Shown here: positions 1 to 7,933 of the stretch, piece after piece
Layout: each line of letters starts with the position of its first letter
Numbering within the stretch: position 1 is the stretch's first letter
Source: Paracoccaceae bacterium
GTDB taxonomy: Bacteria > Pseudomonadota > Alphaproteobacteria > Rhodobacterales > Rhodobacteraceae
NCBI GenBank assembly: GCA_026419405.1
Contig: JANZZL010000065.1
Coordinates: 1-64,000 of the forward strand
Reading direction: 5' to 3'
Length of the DNA: 64,000 bases
Translations under genes and position numbers: made by a program
The notes under the pieces: generated by a model
The model's database searches: none
Told to the model about the DNA's origin: nothing
What the model saw: only the letters and a program-made list of their open reading frames with translations

Positions 1-837
1 CGCTGGGCCACCGCCGGCAGACGCGGCCACCCCGCGGCCGAGGCCGCCGCCCGCGCCGCCGGGCTCGCGCTCGCCGCGCTCGCCGCGGGGGCGGTGCTGG
101 CCGGCCTCGCCGGCCTCGCGCTCTGGTCGCTGGCCGGGGCCTGGACCTTCCCCGACGCGCTGCCGCAGGGGCTGACGCTGCGCACCTGGGCCCGCCACGG
201 CCCCGCCCTCGCCGGGCCGCTCGCCGAAACCCTGCTGATCGCCGCCGCGGCCACGGCGGCCGCGCTCGTCCTCGCCCTCGCCTGCCTCGAGGCCGAGCAC
301 CGCCACGGCCTCACCCCCGGCGCGCGCAGCCTGTGGCTGCTCTACCTGCCGCTGCTGGTGCCGCAGATCGCCTTCCTGTTCGGGCTCCAGACGCTGGCGC
401 TCGCGGCCGGGGCGCGGGCGGGGCGGCTGCCGGTGATCGCCGCGCACCTCGTCTTCGTCCTGCCTTACGTGTTCCTCTCGCTCTCGGGGCCCTGGCGGGC
501 CTGGGATGCGCGTCTCGCCACGCTGGCGCGCACGCTGGGCGCCTCGCCCGCGCGCACGCTCCGCGCCGTGCGGCTGCCGATGCTGCTCCGCCCCGTGCTC
601 ACCGCCGCCGCCGTCGGCTTCGCCGTCTCGGTCGCCCAGTATCTGCCCACGCTCCTGCCCGGCGGCGGGCGGGTGGCCACGCTCACCACCGAGGCGGTGG
701 CGCTCGCCGCCGGGGGCGACCGGCGGCTGATCGGCCTCGCCGCGCTCGCCCAGACCGGCGCGGTGGTGCTGCCCTTCGCGCTGGCGCTGATCCTGCCGCG
801 GCTCGCCTTCCGCAACCGCCGGGGGATGCATGGCTGA
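1..837 (+). CDS. ABC transporter permease, YnjC/ThiP type (5' end outside window)
   Basis: This is the C-terminal part of an inner-membrane permease; the open frame already runs at base 1, so about 278 residues are visible. Several hydrophobic segments are present. A typical EAA loop lies at roughly bases 523-588 (TLGASPARTLRAVRLP), the site where permeases contact the ATPase. The final helices are followed by a short basic tail. The stop codon overlaps the start of the ATPase gene by 8 bases, so the two are coupled. Large two-lobed permeases of the YnjC, ThiP or FbpB families have this C-terminal half. The substrate cannot be read from the sequence; thiamine or a metal is possible from family membership. 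An internal GTG at 94 is unlikely to be the real start. Confidence 0.82.
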   Translation, partial: RWATAGRRGHPAAEAAARAAGLALAALAAGAVLAGLAGLALWSLAGAWTFPDALPQGLTLRTWARHGPALAGPLAETLLIAAAATAAALVLALACLEAEHRHGLTPGARSLWLLYLPLLVPQIAFLFGLQTLALAAGARAGRLPVIAAHLVFVLPYVFLSLSGPWRAWDARLATLARTLGASPARTLRAVRLPMLLRPVLTAAAVGFAVSVAQYLPTLLPGGGRVATLTTEAVALAAGGDRRLIGLAALAQTGAVVLPFALALILPRLAFRNRRGMHG

Positions 838-1465
838 GCGCGGGCTCGTCCTCGACGGGCTCCGCATCGCCCGCGGGGCCGCGCCGCTGATCGCGCTCGA
901 CGCGCGGATCCCGCCGGGCGGGGTGCTGACGCTCATGGGCCCCTCCGGCATCGGCAAGTCCACCCTGCTTGCCGCCGTCACCGGCACGCTCGCGCCGCCC
1001 TTCCGCATGGCGGGGCGCATCCTGCTCGACGGGCGGGACATCACCTCGCTTCCCACCGAGCGGCGGCGCGTCGGCATCCTGTTCCAGGACGAGCTCCTGT
1101 TCCCCCACCTCTCGGTCGGCGGCAACCTCGCCTTCGGCCTGCCCCCGGGCGGCAGCCGCGCCCAGCGCCGCGCCCGGATCGAGGCGGCACTGGCCGAGGT
1201 GGACCTCGCCGGCTTCGCCGGCCGCGACCCCGCGACGCTCTCGGGCGGGCAGAAGGCGCGGGTGGCGCTGATGCGGATGCTGCTCTCGGACCCGCGCGCT
1301 CTGCTGCTCGACGAGCCCTTCGCGCGGCTCGATGCCGCGCTCCGCGACCAGACGCGCCGGCTCGTCTTCGACCTCGCCCGCGACCGCGGCCTGCCGGTGC
1401 TGCTCGTCACCCACGACGCGGCGGATGCCACGGCGGCCGGCGGCGAGGTGATCCGGCTCGGATGA
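830..1465 (+). CDS. ABC transporter ATP-binding protein, YnjD-like
   Basis: A 211-residue ATPase that powers the permease just upstream. The Walker A motif GPSGIGKST is at residues 37-45, the Q-loop region (LFQDE) near 84-88, the signature LSGGQKAR at 137-144, Walker B LLLDEP at 158-163 and the switch histidine (VTHD) near 195. The segment after Walker B (FARLDAALRD) is close to E. coli YnjD as I remember it. The protein lacks the extra C-terminal regulatory domain of sugar or polyamine importers, as expected for the short YnjD/ThiQ group. It is the last gene of its operon. The substrate is unknown. Confidence 0.88.
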   Translation: MAERGLVLDGLRIARGAAPLIALDARIPPGGVLTLMGPSGIGKSTLLAAVTGTLAPPFRMAGRILLDGRDITSLPTERRRVGILFQDELLFPHLSVGGNLAFGLPPGGSRAQRRARIEAALAEVDLAGFAGRDPATLSGGQKARVALMRMLLSDPRALLLDEPFARLDAALRDQTRRLVFDLARDRGLPVLLVTHDAADATAAGGEVIRLG

Positions 1466-1773
1466 GCCGCCGCTGGAGAGACCGCGCCTGCGCGGCTGCC
1501 GCCCCTCCAGGCCGCCGAGGGCCTTCCCGCGCCGGCCCTGGCCGCCCCCCGCGCGCGGCTTCCGCCCGCCGCCCGGACGGGAATGGTTAACGCCCGCCGC
1601 CCGGCCCGGCGGCGCGCTGCGTGTCATACGCCCTGTGCACGCCCTGTGCACGGGTTGTGCTGGGCCCTGCCGCGGCTCCGGTGCCCGGTTGAGGCGGCGT
1701 GCGGCCCCCGTTGCAGGCGGCCCGCGCTTCGCCCAGAATGGCGGCCCGAGCCACCCCCGAGGATGCCGCCCCG
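1466..1773. other. Gene-free interval between the ABC operon and rpe
   Basis: I see no coding region here. A GC-rich hairpin (CCGCGC-CT-GCGCGG, about 1479-1492, inside a wider CTGGAG/CTCCAG pair) follows the ATPase stop and could end that operon, although no T-run follows it. An 11-base unit GCCCTGTGCAC is repeated in tandem at 1630-1651, upstream of rpe. No clear promoter is visible. Confidence 0.5.
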
Positions 1774-2469
1774 ATGCCCTTCGACCGCTCGCTCCGGATC
1801 GCGCCGTCGATCCTCGCCGCCGACTTCGCCGACTTCGGCGCCGAATGCCGGGCGGTCGAGGCGGCGGGGGCGGACTGGGTCCACATCGACGTCATGGACG
1901 GCCATTTCGTGCCCAACATCACGTTCGGCCCGGCAATGGTCAAGGCCTTGAGGAAGCACGTGAAAACCGTGATGGACGTGCACCTGATGATCGCCCCGGT
2001 CGATCCCTTCGTCGCGGCCTTCGCCGAGGCCGGGGCCGACATCATCACCGCCCACATCGAGGCCGGGCCGCATATCCACCGCACGCTCCAGGCGATCCGC
2101 GGCGCCGGCTGCAAGGCGGGGCTCGCGCTCAACCCCGGCACCGGGCTCGACGGCGTCGAGGGGCTTCTCGACCTCGTGGACCTCGTCTGCGTGATGACCG
2201 TGAACCCCGGCTTCGGCGGCCAGCAATTCATTGACATGACAGGGAAAATCCGCCGCCTCCGTCAGCTCGTCGGCGACCGCCCGGTGCATATCGAGATCGA
2301 CGGCGGCGTGGATGCGACGACCGCGCCGCTCGTCGCCGCGGCCGGCGCCGACGTGCTGGTGGCCGGCTCGGCGGTGTTCCGCGGCGGCTCGGCCGCCGAG
2401 CCCGCCGCCTACGCGCGCAACATCGCCGCGATCCGCGCCGCGGCGGAACAGGCACGGAGGGCCGCCTGA
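1774..2469 (+). CDS. rpe: Ribulose-phosphate 3-epimerase
   Basis: Interconverts D-ribulose 5-phosphate and D-xylulose 5-phosphate in the pentose phosphate and Calvin pathways. The 231-residue TIM barrel has the family landmarks: APSIL at 10-14, HIDVMDG at 37-43 with the metal/catalytic Asp39, DVHLM at 68-72, NPGFGGQ at 144-150 and EIDGGV at 174-179 with catalytic Asp176. The ATG at 1774 was chosen because the homologous region begins right after it and a GAGG sits about 12 bases upstream; ATG at 1738 or 1699 would add non-homologous residues. The stop overlaps the next start as TGATG, so the two genes are coupled. Confidence 0.96.
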   Translation: MPFDRSLRIAPSILAADFADFGAECRAVEAAGADWVHIDVMDGHFVPNITFGPAMVKALRKHVKTVMDVHLMIAPVDPFVAAFAEAGADIITAHIEAGPHIHRTLQAIRGAGCKAGLALNPGTGLDGVEGLLDLVDLVCVMTVNPGFGGQQFIDMTGKIRRLRQLVGDRPVHIEIDGGVDATTAPLVAAAGADVLVAGSAVFRGGSAAEPAAYARNIAAIRAAAEQARRAA

Positions 2470-3023
2470 TGGCCGCAACCCCGCCCGTCTGCGACTTCGG
2501 CTGGAAGGCCCCGGCCTTCTCGCTTCCCGCAACCGACGGGAAGACCTATTCGCTTCAGGACGTTGCGGGCCCGAACGGCACGCTCGTCATGTTCATCTGC
2601 AACCACTGCCCCTATGTGCTCGGCGCCCTCGACCGGATCATCGAGGATGCCCGCACGCTGCAGTCGCTCGGCATCGGCGTGGCCGCGATCTGCTCGAACG
2701 ACGCCGCGGCCTACCCCGAGGACAGCTTCCCCAGGATGCGCGAGATGGCGCTCCGCCACGCCTTCCCCTTCCCCTACCTGCACGACGAGAGCCAGGAGGT
2801 CGCCCACGCCTGGGGCGCGGCCTGCACGCCCGACTTCTTCGGCCTGAACCGGGCGCTCGAACTCCAGTACCGCGGTCGGCTCGACGCCGCCGGCCGCAAC
2901 CCCGCCCCGCCCGGCCTGCGCCGCGACCTCGTCGAGGCGATGCGGCAGATCGCCGAGACCGGGGCCGGCCCGCGCGACCAGACGCCCTCGATCGGCTGCT
3001 CGATCAAGTGGAAGGCGGCGTGA
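2469..3023 (+). CDS. Thioredoxin-fold protein of the AhpC/TSA (peroxiredoxin-like) family
   Basis: A 184-residue cytosolic protein with no signal peptide. Its N-terminal half looks like a redoxin domain, starting with the APAFSLP turn near 14-20 and carrying CNHCPY at 44-49, a CxxC pair at the usual active-site place. This type of protein ('thioredoxin family', PF00578-like) is common in proteobacteria, but its substrate is not established. It overlaps rpe by one base and is followed by a palindromic repeat and then gph. It could be a thiol peroxidase or a disulfide reductase; the sequence does not decide. Confidence 0.8.
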   Translation: MAATPPVCDFGWKAPAFSLPATDGKTYSLQDVAGPNGTLVMFICNHCPYVLGALDRIIEDARTLQSLGIGVAAICSNDAAAYPEDSFPRMREMALRHAFPFPYLHDESQEVAHAWGAACTPDFFGLNRALELQYRGRLDAAGRNPAPPGLRRDLVEAMRQIAETGAGPRDQTPSIGCSIKWKAA

Positions 3024-3043
3024 GGACCGCCCTCCCCCGCGCC

Positions 3044-3112
3044 CCCTTCCCCTTGTTCCAAATACGCCCGGGGGGGCCCGGCCGGAAGGCCGGGCGGGGG
3101 GCGGGAAGCCCC
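3044..3112 (+). repeat. Palindromic intergenic repeat, copy 1
   Basis: A C-rich lead-in, the core CTTGTTCCAAATACGCC, a G-run and then nested GC palindromes (GGCCCGGCCGG / CCGGCCGGGC) lie between the thioredoxin-fold gene and gph. The same core (CTTGTCGCAAATACGCC, then a G-run) occurs on the minus strand inside putA at 45880-45936. Position and structure resemble REP-type repeats of Rhodobacterales. No open frame is preserved here. Confidence 0.65.
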
Positions 3113-3132
3113 CCTCCGCCGGCACCCCGCGC

Positions 3133-3780
3133 ATGAGGCCCCTCGTCTTCGACCTCGACGGCACGCTGATCGACAGCGCGCCCGACATCCACCGCGTCGC
3201 GAACGCGGTGCTCGCGCTCGAGGGGCTGGCGCCGATCAGCTTCGCCGAGGCGCGCTCGTTCATCGGCAGCGGCGTGTCCGCCTTCGTCGCCCGCGCCCTC
3301 GCGGCGCGGGGCCTGCCCGCCGAAGGCGACCGCCATGCCCGCATGGTCGCGGCCTTCACCGAACGCTACGAGCACGCGCACGAGCTCACGACACCCTACC
3401 CCGGCGCGGCCGAGGCGCTCGCGCGGCTGGCCGCCGCGGGCCACCCGCTCGGGCTCTGCACCAACAAGCCGCTCGGCCCCACCCTGGCGGCCCTGCGCCA
3501 CTTCCGCCTCGAGGGCCTTTTCGCGGCGGTCGTCGGCGGCGACAGCCTGCCCGAGCGCAAGCCCCATCCCGCGCCGCTCCTCGAGACGGTGGCCCGGCTC
3601 GGCGGCGGCGCAGCGGTCTTCGTGGGCGACAGCGAGGTCGACGCCGAGACCGCCCGGCGCGCCGGCGTGCCGTTCCTGCTGTTCACCGAGGGCTACCGCA
3701 AGGCGCCCGCCGAGGCCCTTCCGCAGCGGGCGGCCTTCGCCGACTGGGCGGCGCTGCCCGACCTCGTCGCCGCGCTCTGA
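3133..3780 (+). CDS. gph: Phosphoglycolate phosphatase, HAD superfamily
   Basis: Removes the phosphate of 2-phosphoglycolate, the by-product of Rubisco oxygenation or DNA repair. The 215-residue HAD protein carries motif I DLDGT with nucleophile Asp7 and Asp9, motif II CTN at 109-111, Lys143 in ERKPHP and the acidic motif GDSEVD at 165-170. The cap domain after motif I is helical, as in the Gph/PGMB group. The ATG at 3133 directly precedes motif I. The gene lies in the same direction as rpe, an association also seen in E. coli, but 110 bases containing a palindromic repeat separate it from the preceding gene. Confidence 0.9.
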   Translation: MRPLVFDLDGTLIDSAPDIHRVANAVLALEGLAPISFAEARSFIGSGVSAFVARALAARGLPAEGDRHARMVAAFTERYEHAHELTTPYPGAAEALARLAAAGHPLGLCTNKPLGPTLAALRHFRLEGLFAAVVGGDSLPERKPHPAPLLETVARLGGGAAVFVGDSEVDAETARRAGVPFLLFTEGYRKAPAEALPQRAAFADWAALPDLVAAL

Positions 3781-3801
3781 TCCGGCCGGGAGAGGAGGGC
3801 G

Positions 3802-3833
3802 CAGCCCGCGACCGACACAGCCCGCGACCGACG
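3802..3833. repeat. 16-base tandem duplication
   Basis: The unit CAGCCCGCGACCGACA is present twice in direct succession (second copy with one change at the last base) between gph and tRNA-His. No function is apparent. Confidence 0.6.
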
Positions 3834-3882
3834 CGGGCGAAGCGAGGCGAGACGCCTGCCGCTGGGCAAGATTGCCGGGGGA

Positions 3883-3959
3883 TGGTACCGCCTCCCCGGC
3901 TCGAACGGGGGACCCCCAGATCCACAATCTGGTGCTCTAACCAACTGAGCTAAGGCGGC
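3883..3959 (-). tRNA. tRNA-His (GTG), alphaproteobacterial A73 type
   Basis: The 77-base minus-strand sequence folds into a full cloverleaf: acceptor GCCGCCT/AGGCGGT, D-stem GCTC/GAGC, anticodon stem CCAGA/TCTGG with loop TTGTGGA (anticodon GTG), and T-stem CCCCG/CGGGG with loop TTCGAGC. CCA is encoded. The first pair is G1:U72, the discriminator is A73, and the base before G1 is a T, so the usual G-1 is not encoded. This combination is known for the divergent tRNA-His/HisRS pair of one alphaproteobacterial group. Confidence 0.95.
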
Positions 3960-4014
3960 ACTCGAGAGCGCATTTACCCCCCGGCCCCCGCGATTGCAAG
4001 GCCCGCCCGGCGCC

Positions 4015-4473
4015 TCAGGGGAGCCCGGCGGCGCCGAGGCCCGGATCGCGCGCGGCCTGGAGCCGCAGCGCCGCGTGGCGCGCGAACTTCTGCAGCAGCG
4101 CCCGCCGCCGCGCCGGCGGCAGCGGCGTCTCGGGGCCGAGCCGGACGATCTCGGCATCGTAGGCATCGGCGAGGATCAGCCCCGTGCCCTCCGGCAGCAG
4201 CTCCGCCGGGAAGGCCGCGTCCACCGCCCAGAAGAAGCGGTCGCAGAAGCCGAGATAGCCCTGCCACTTGCGGTCGCCCACGAAGTCGGCGCGCGAGGAC
4301 TTGCACTCCACCACCCAGAGCTCGCCCTTCGGGCCGAGCGCCATCACGTCCACCCTCAGCCCCGGCGCAGGCACCAGTTCCTCGACCGTCGCGAAGCCGT
4401 GGCCGAGCAGGTGGCGGCAGACGCCGCGGGCGAGGAGCTGGCCGGGGGTGAGCGGGACGAGCGTGTCGGGCAT
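4015..4473 (-). CDS. mmcB: MmcB family DNA repair protein
   Basis: A 152-residue protein of the MmcB (DUF1052) family, members of which belong to the SOS regulon of Caulobacter and probably act on damaged DNA. The central segment has a nuclease-like PD-(D/E)xK layout: Asp42 in LRVDVMA and E56-C-K58 in WVVECKSS. The ATG at 4473 gives the usual length; longer frames only add low-complexity residues. A degenerate LexA box lies 13 bases upstream of the start. The gene stands alone between the methyltransferase and tRNA-His. The exact biochemical activity is not known. Confidence 0.85.
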   Translation of the reverse strand: MPDTLVPLTPGQLLARGVCRHLLGHGFATVEELVPAPGLRVDVMALGPKGELWVVECKSSRADFVGDRKWQGYLGFCDRFFWAVDAAFPAELLPEGTGLILADAYDAEIVRLGPETPLPPARRRALLQKFARHAALRLQAARDPGLGAAGLP

Positions 4474-4485
4474 GGCCCCGACCTT

Positions 4486-4500
4486 GGACGAAACGTGAAC
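4486..4500 (-). promoter_or_regulatory. Degenerate LexA (SOS) box of mmcB
   Basis: Plus-strand sequence GGAC-GAAACGT-GAAC is one base away from GAAC-N7-GAAC, the alphaproteobacterial LexA site (GTTC-N7-GTTC on the gene strand). It ends 13 bases before the mmcB start codon, where a repressor would block transcription start. Confidence 0.6.
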
Positions 4501-4661
4501 GCCTGTAAAGCCGCGCCTGCCGGCGCGCCGGCCGGCGGCAGCCCGGCGCGGGCGGGCTCCCTTCTCCGAGCGCCTCCGCGAACCGGCACGAGAGCCGTTG
4601 CCCGGCGCGGGCGGGGCTATGCCGCGGCGCGCCGCGCCGGCGCCCGCACGGCCGGGGCGGC

Positions 4662-5417
4662 TCAGGGCCGGTGCGCCCGGAAGCGCAGGCGGACGTAGTC
4701 GGCGACCCAGCCGGAACCCGGCTCGTGCAGCGCGCAGAGCAGCGCCAGCGCGCGGGCCAGCAGATCCGGCCGGTCCTCGGGCGCGAGATCGGCGACGAAC
4801 GGGCCGGCGAAGGTCTCGAGCCAGCCGGCCATGCCGGTCGGCAGCGGCGTCGGGCGGGGGATCAGCGCGATCTCGTCCACCGCGAATCCGGCCGCCGCGA
4901 GCCGGGCGGCCTGGCGGGCGGGCGAGGGGAAATCCCACGGCATGCACGGCCCCAGGCCCCGCGCCGTCCGCGCCGCGTTGAGCGCGGTGACGATGGCGGC
5001 GACATTGCCGAAGCCGCCCTGTTCGGCGACGAACCGACCGCCCGGCCGCAGAGCGGCGAAGGCCCGGGCGAAGACCGGCCGCGGATCGGCGATCCAGTGC
5101 AGGGCGGCATTGGAGAACACGGCGTCGAAGCCGCGCTCGGGCCAGGGGTCGCGCGCGTCCTGCCGCCAGATCCGCAGGCCGCGCCGCTCGGCCTGCGCCG
5201 CCATCTCGGCCGCCGGCTCGAGCCCGATGACCTCGGCCCCCGCCGCGGCGATCCGCGCGGTCAGTACCCCGTCGCCGCAGCCGAGGTCGAGGATGCGCTC
5301 GCCTGGGCGCGGGTCGAGCAGGGCCAGCACCTCGGCGCCGAGCGCGGGGACGAAGGCCGCATGGCGCCGGTAGGCCGCCGCCGACCAGTCCTGCCCGCCT
5401 GCCGGCGCCTCCGCCAT
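4662..5417 (-). CDS. SAM-dependent methyltransferase, Tam-like
   Basis: A 251-residue class I methyltransferase. SAM-binding motif I is LDLGCGDG near 43-50, with the acidic residue of motif II in GLEPAAEM near 65-72 and the SNAALHWI segment typical of trans-aconitate methyltransferase-like enzymes. Its ATG shares one base with the mraY stop (TGATG on the minus strand), so it is the last gene of the dcw operon. Resemblance to Tam suggests a small carboxylate as substrate, but coupling to cell-wall genes leaves room for an envelope role. Confidence 0.8.
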   Translation of the reverse strand: MAEAPAGGQDWSAAAYRRHAAFVPALGAEVLALLDPRPGERILDLGCGDGVLTARIAAAGAEVIGLEPAAEMAAQAERRGLRIWRQDARDPWPERGFDAVFSNAALHWIADPRPVFARAFAALRPGGRFVAEQGGFGNVAAIVTALNAARTARGLGPCMPWDFPSPARQAARLAAAGFAVDEIALIPRPTPLPTGMAGWLETFAGPFVADLAPEDRPDLLARALALLCALHEPGSGWVADYVRLRFRAHRP

Positions 5418-6499
5418 CAGCGCAGCTTCAGCGTGGCGAGTCCGATCAGGGCGAGGATCAGGCTGATGATCCAGAAGCGGATCACGATCTGCGGCTCGGC
5501 CCAGCCCTTCTTCTCGTAGTGGTGATGGATCGGCGCCATCAGGAACACCCGCTTGCCGGTGCGCTTGAAGTAGAGCACCTGGATGATGACCGAGAGCGCC
5601 TCGACCACGAACAGGCCGCCGACGATGGCCAGCACGATCTCGTGCTTGGTGCAGACGGCGATGGCGCCAAGCGCGCCGCCGAGGGCGAGCGAGCCGGTGT
5701 CGCCCATGAACACCGCCGCGGGCGGCGCGTTGTACCACAGGAAGCCCAGGCCCCCGCCGATCAGCCCGGCGGTGAAGACGAGGATCTCGCCGGTGCCGGG
5801 CACGTAGTGCACGTCGAGGTATTCGGTGAAGTCCACGCGGCCCACGGCATAGGCGATCACGCCCAGCGTGCCGGCGGCGATCATCACCGGCATGATGGCA
5901 AGGCCGTCGAGCCCGTCGGTCAGGTTCACCGCGTTCGCCGCGCCGACGATGACAATCATGGCGAAGGGCACGAAGAAGTAGCCGAGGTTGATCAGCACGT
6001 CCTTGAACACCGGCACGGCGAGCTGGTTGGTGAGCGGGCCGGGGTGCAGCGACGAGGCGGCGTAGCCCGCGGCCGCGGCAACGACGAGGCCGATCGCCAT
6101 GCGCAGCCGCCCCGAGACGCCGCGCGAGGTCTGCTTGGTCACCTTGGCGTAGTCGTCGGCGAAGCCGATGGCGCCGAAGGCCATGGTGACACCGAGGACC
6201 AGCCAGACGAAGGGGTTGTCGAGCCGCGCCCAGAGCAGCGTCGCCACGATGAGCGCCGAGAGCACGAGGAGCCCGCCCATGGTCGGCGTGCCGGCCTTGG
6301 CGAAGTGGGTCTGCGGCCCGTCCTCGCGGATCGGCTGGCCCTTCTTCTGGCGCACGCGCAGCAGGTCGATCAGCGGCCGGCCGAACAGGAAGCCGAACAG
6401 CAGCGCGGTGAAGAACGCGCCGCCCGCGCGGAAGGTGATGTAGCGGAACAGGTTGAAGAAGTCGCCGCCGTCGGAGAAGGCGGTCAGCCAGTAGAGCAT
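5417..6499 (-). CDS. mraY: Phospho-N-acetylmuramoyl-pentapeptide-transferase
   Basis: Integral membrane enzyme that transfers phospho-MurNAc-pentapeptide from UDP to undecaprenyl phosphate, making lipid I. At 360 residues it has normal length and about ten hydrophobic segments. The catalytic motifs are all present: DDYAK at 115-119, NLTDGLDGL at 192-200 and the histidine cluster PIHHHYE near 322-328. It starts three bases after the murF stop and overlaps the following methyltransferase by one base. In most alphaproteobacteria murD and ftsW follow mraY; here they do not. Confidence 0.98.
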   Translation of the reverse strand: MLYWLTAFSDGGDFFNLFRYITFRAGGAFFTALLFGFLFGRPLIDLLRVRQKKGQPIREDGPQTHFAKAGTPTMGGLLVLSALIVATLLWARLDNPFVWLVLGVTMAFGAIGFADDYAKVTKQTSRGVSGRLRMAIGLVVAAAAGYAASSLHPGPLTNQLAVPVFKDVLINLGYFFVPFAMIVIVGAANAVNLTDGLDGLAIMPVMIAAGTLGVIAYAVGRVDFTEYLDVHYVPGTGEILVFTAGLIGGGLGFLWYNAPPAAVFMGDTGSLALGGALGAIAVCTKHEIVLAIVGGLFVVEALSVIIQVLYFKRTGKRVFLMAPIHHHYEKKGWAEPQIVIRFWIISLILALIGLATLKLR

Positions 6500-6502
6500 C
6501 GT

Positions 6503-7933
6503 CTATCCCTCGTTCTGGGCCGGATGGCCCAGCCTGCGGATCGCCTCCACCACGAGGGACACGCGGCTCGCCTTCGAGCCCTTTACCAGCACCACGTCGC
6601 CCGCGTCGATCAGGGTATGGGCCCGGGCGGCCAGGCCTTCGGCGGTTTCGTGCCACTCGCCGCGCTGCGAGGCGGGCAGCGCCTCGTGCAGCGCGCGCAT
6701 CAGCGGGCCGACGCAGTGCACCAGCGCGACCGAGGCCATCGCCGGGTGCCGCGCGAGGGCGGCGTGCAGCTCGCGCTCGGTCGGGCCGAGTTCCAGCATG
6801 TCGCCGAGGATCGCGATGCGCCGGCCGCGGCCGATCCGCCCGACCCCGTCCCGGGGTGCGGCGGCGGCCAGCATGTCGAGCGCCGCCGCGACCGAGGCGG
6901 GGTTGGCGTTGTAGGCGTCGTCGAAGAGGTCGAAGGTCAGGTGGTCGTCGACCACGTCCATGACGAGGCGCTCGCGCATCCCCCGGCCCGCCACCGGGCG
7001 CCAGAGGCCCATGTCGCAGGCCGCCACCGCCGGGTCGAGGCCGAAGGCCTCGGCCACCGCCAGCACCGCGAGCGCGTTGAGACCGAAGTGCCGGCCCGAG
7101 GACATCACCCTGACCAGCACCTCGCCCCGGGGCGAGCGGGCGCGCACCACCGTCATGTCGCCGGCAAGTTCGGCCGAGACGAGGCGCCAGTCGGCCCCGG
7201 CGCTCTCGCCGAAGGTGACGATGCGGGCACCCACTGCCTCGGCCTTCGCCTTGAGGATCGGCCAGGTCTCGATGTCGCGGTTGAGGATCGCCACCCCGCC
7301 CGGCCTCAGCCCCTCGAGGATCGAGGCCTTCTCGTGCGCGATGCCGGCCACGCTGTCGAAGGCGGCGAGATGCGCCGGCGCGACGGTGGTGATCACCGCC
7401 ACGTCGAGCGCGGCCATCCGCGCCAGCGGCGCGATCTCGCCGGGGGCGTTCATGCCGATCTCGACCACCGCGAAGTCGGCCTCGGCCGGCAGGCGCGCCA
7501 GGGTCAGCGGCACGCCCCAGTGGTTGTTGAAGCTCTTCTCGGCGGCGTGGACCGACCCCTGCCCGCCCAGCACGGCGCGCAGCATCTCCTTCGTCGAGGT
7601 CTTGCCGACCGAGCCGGTGATGCCGACGACGCGCGCCCGCGCCCGCGCCCGCCCCGCGCGACCCAGCGCCTCGAGCGCGGGCTGCACCGCCGGCACGATG
7701 ACGAGGGGGTCCTCGGCGAGCCCCTCGGGCACGCGGGAGACGAGCGCCCCCGCCGCCCCGCGCGCAAGCGCGTCGGCCGCGAAGTCGTGCCCGTCGCGCG
7801 CGGCGGTCAGCGCCACGAAGAGGTCGCCGGGCGCGATCTCGCGGCTGTCGATCGAGAGGCCCGAGACGGCGAAGCTGCGGGTGGCGCGGCCGCCGGTGAC
7901 GGCGGCGATGTCGGCCGATGTCCAGAGCGCCAC
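6503..7933 (-). CDS. murF: UDP-N-acetylmuramoyl-tripeptide--D-alanyl-D-alanine ligase
   Basis: Adds D-Ala-D-Ala to UDP-MurNAc-tripeptide in the cytoplasm. The 476 residues show the Mur ligase order: N-terminal substrate domain (SIDSREIAPGDLFVAL, 27-42), the ATP-binding loop GSVGKTS at 107-113, the central FNNHWGVPLT block and the C-terminal ligase domain with DAYNANPAS. The start is a GTG that immediately follows the TAG stop of murE, so translation is probably coupled. It is part of the minus-strand dcw operon. Confidence 0.97.
   Translation of the reverse strand: MALWTSADIAAVTGGRATRSFAVSGLSIDSREIAPGDLFVALTAARDGHDFAADALARGAAGALVSRVPEGLAEDPLVIVPAVQPALEALGRAGRARARARVVGITGSVGKTSTKEMLRAVLGGQGSVHAAEKSFNNHWGVPLTLARLPAEADFAVVEIGMNAPGEIAPLARMAALDVAVITTVAPAHLAAFDSVAGIAHEKASILEGLRPGGVAILNRDIETWPILKAKAEAVGARIVTFGESAGADWRLVSAELAGDMTVVRARSPRGEVLVRVMSSGRHFGLNALAVLAVAEAFGLDPAVAACDMGLWRPVAGRGMRERLVMDVVDDHLTFDLFDDAYNANPASVAAALDMLAAAAPRDGVGRIGRGRRIAILGDMLELGPTERELHAALARHPAMASVALVHCVGPLMRALHEALPASQRGEWHETAEGLAARAHTLIDAGDVVLVKGSKASRVSLVVEAIRRLGHPAQNEG

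Noticed and set aside
3044-3112. Intrinsic terminator after the thioredoxin-fold gene
   Set aside because: The GC palindromes lack a T-run and match a repeat that also occurs inside putA, so a repeat element is the better description.
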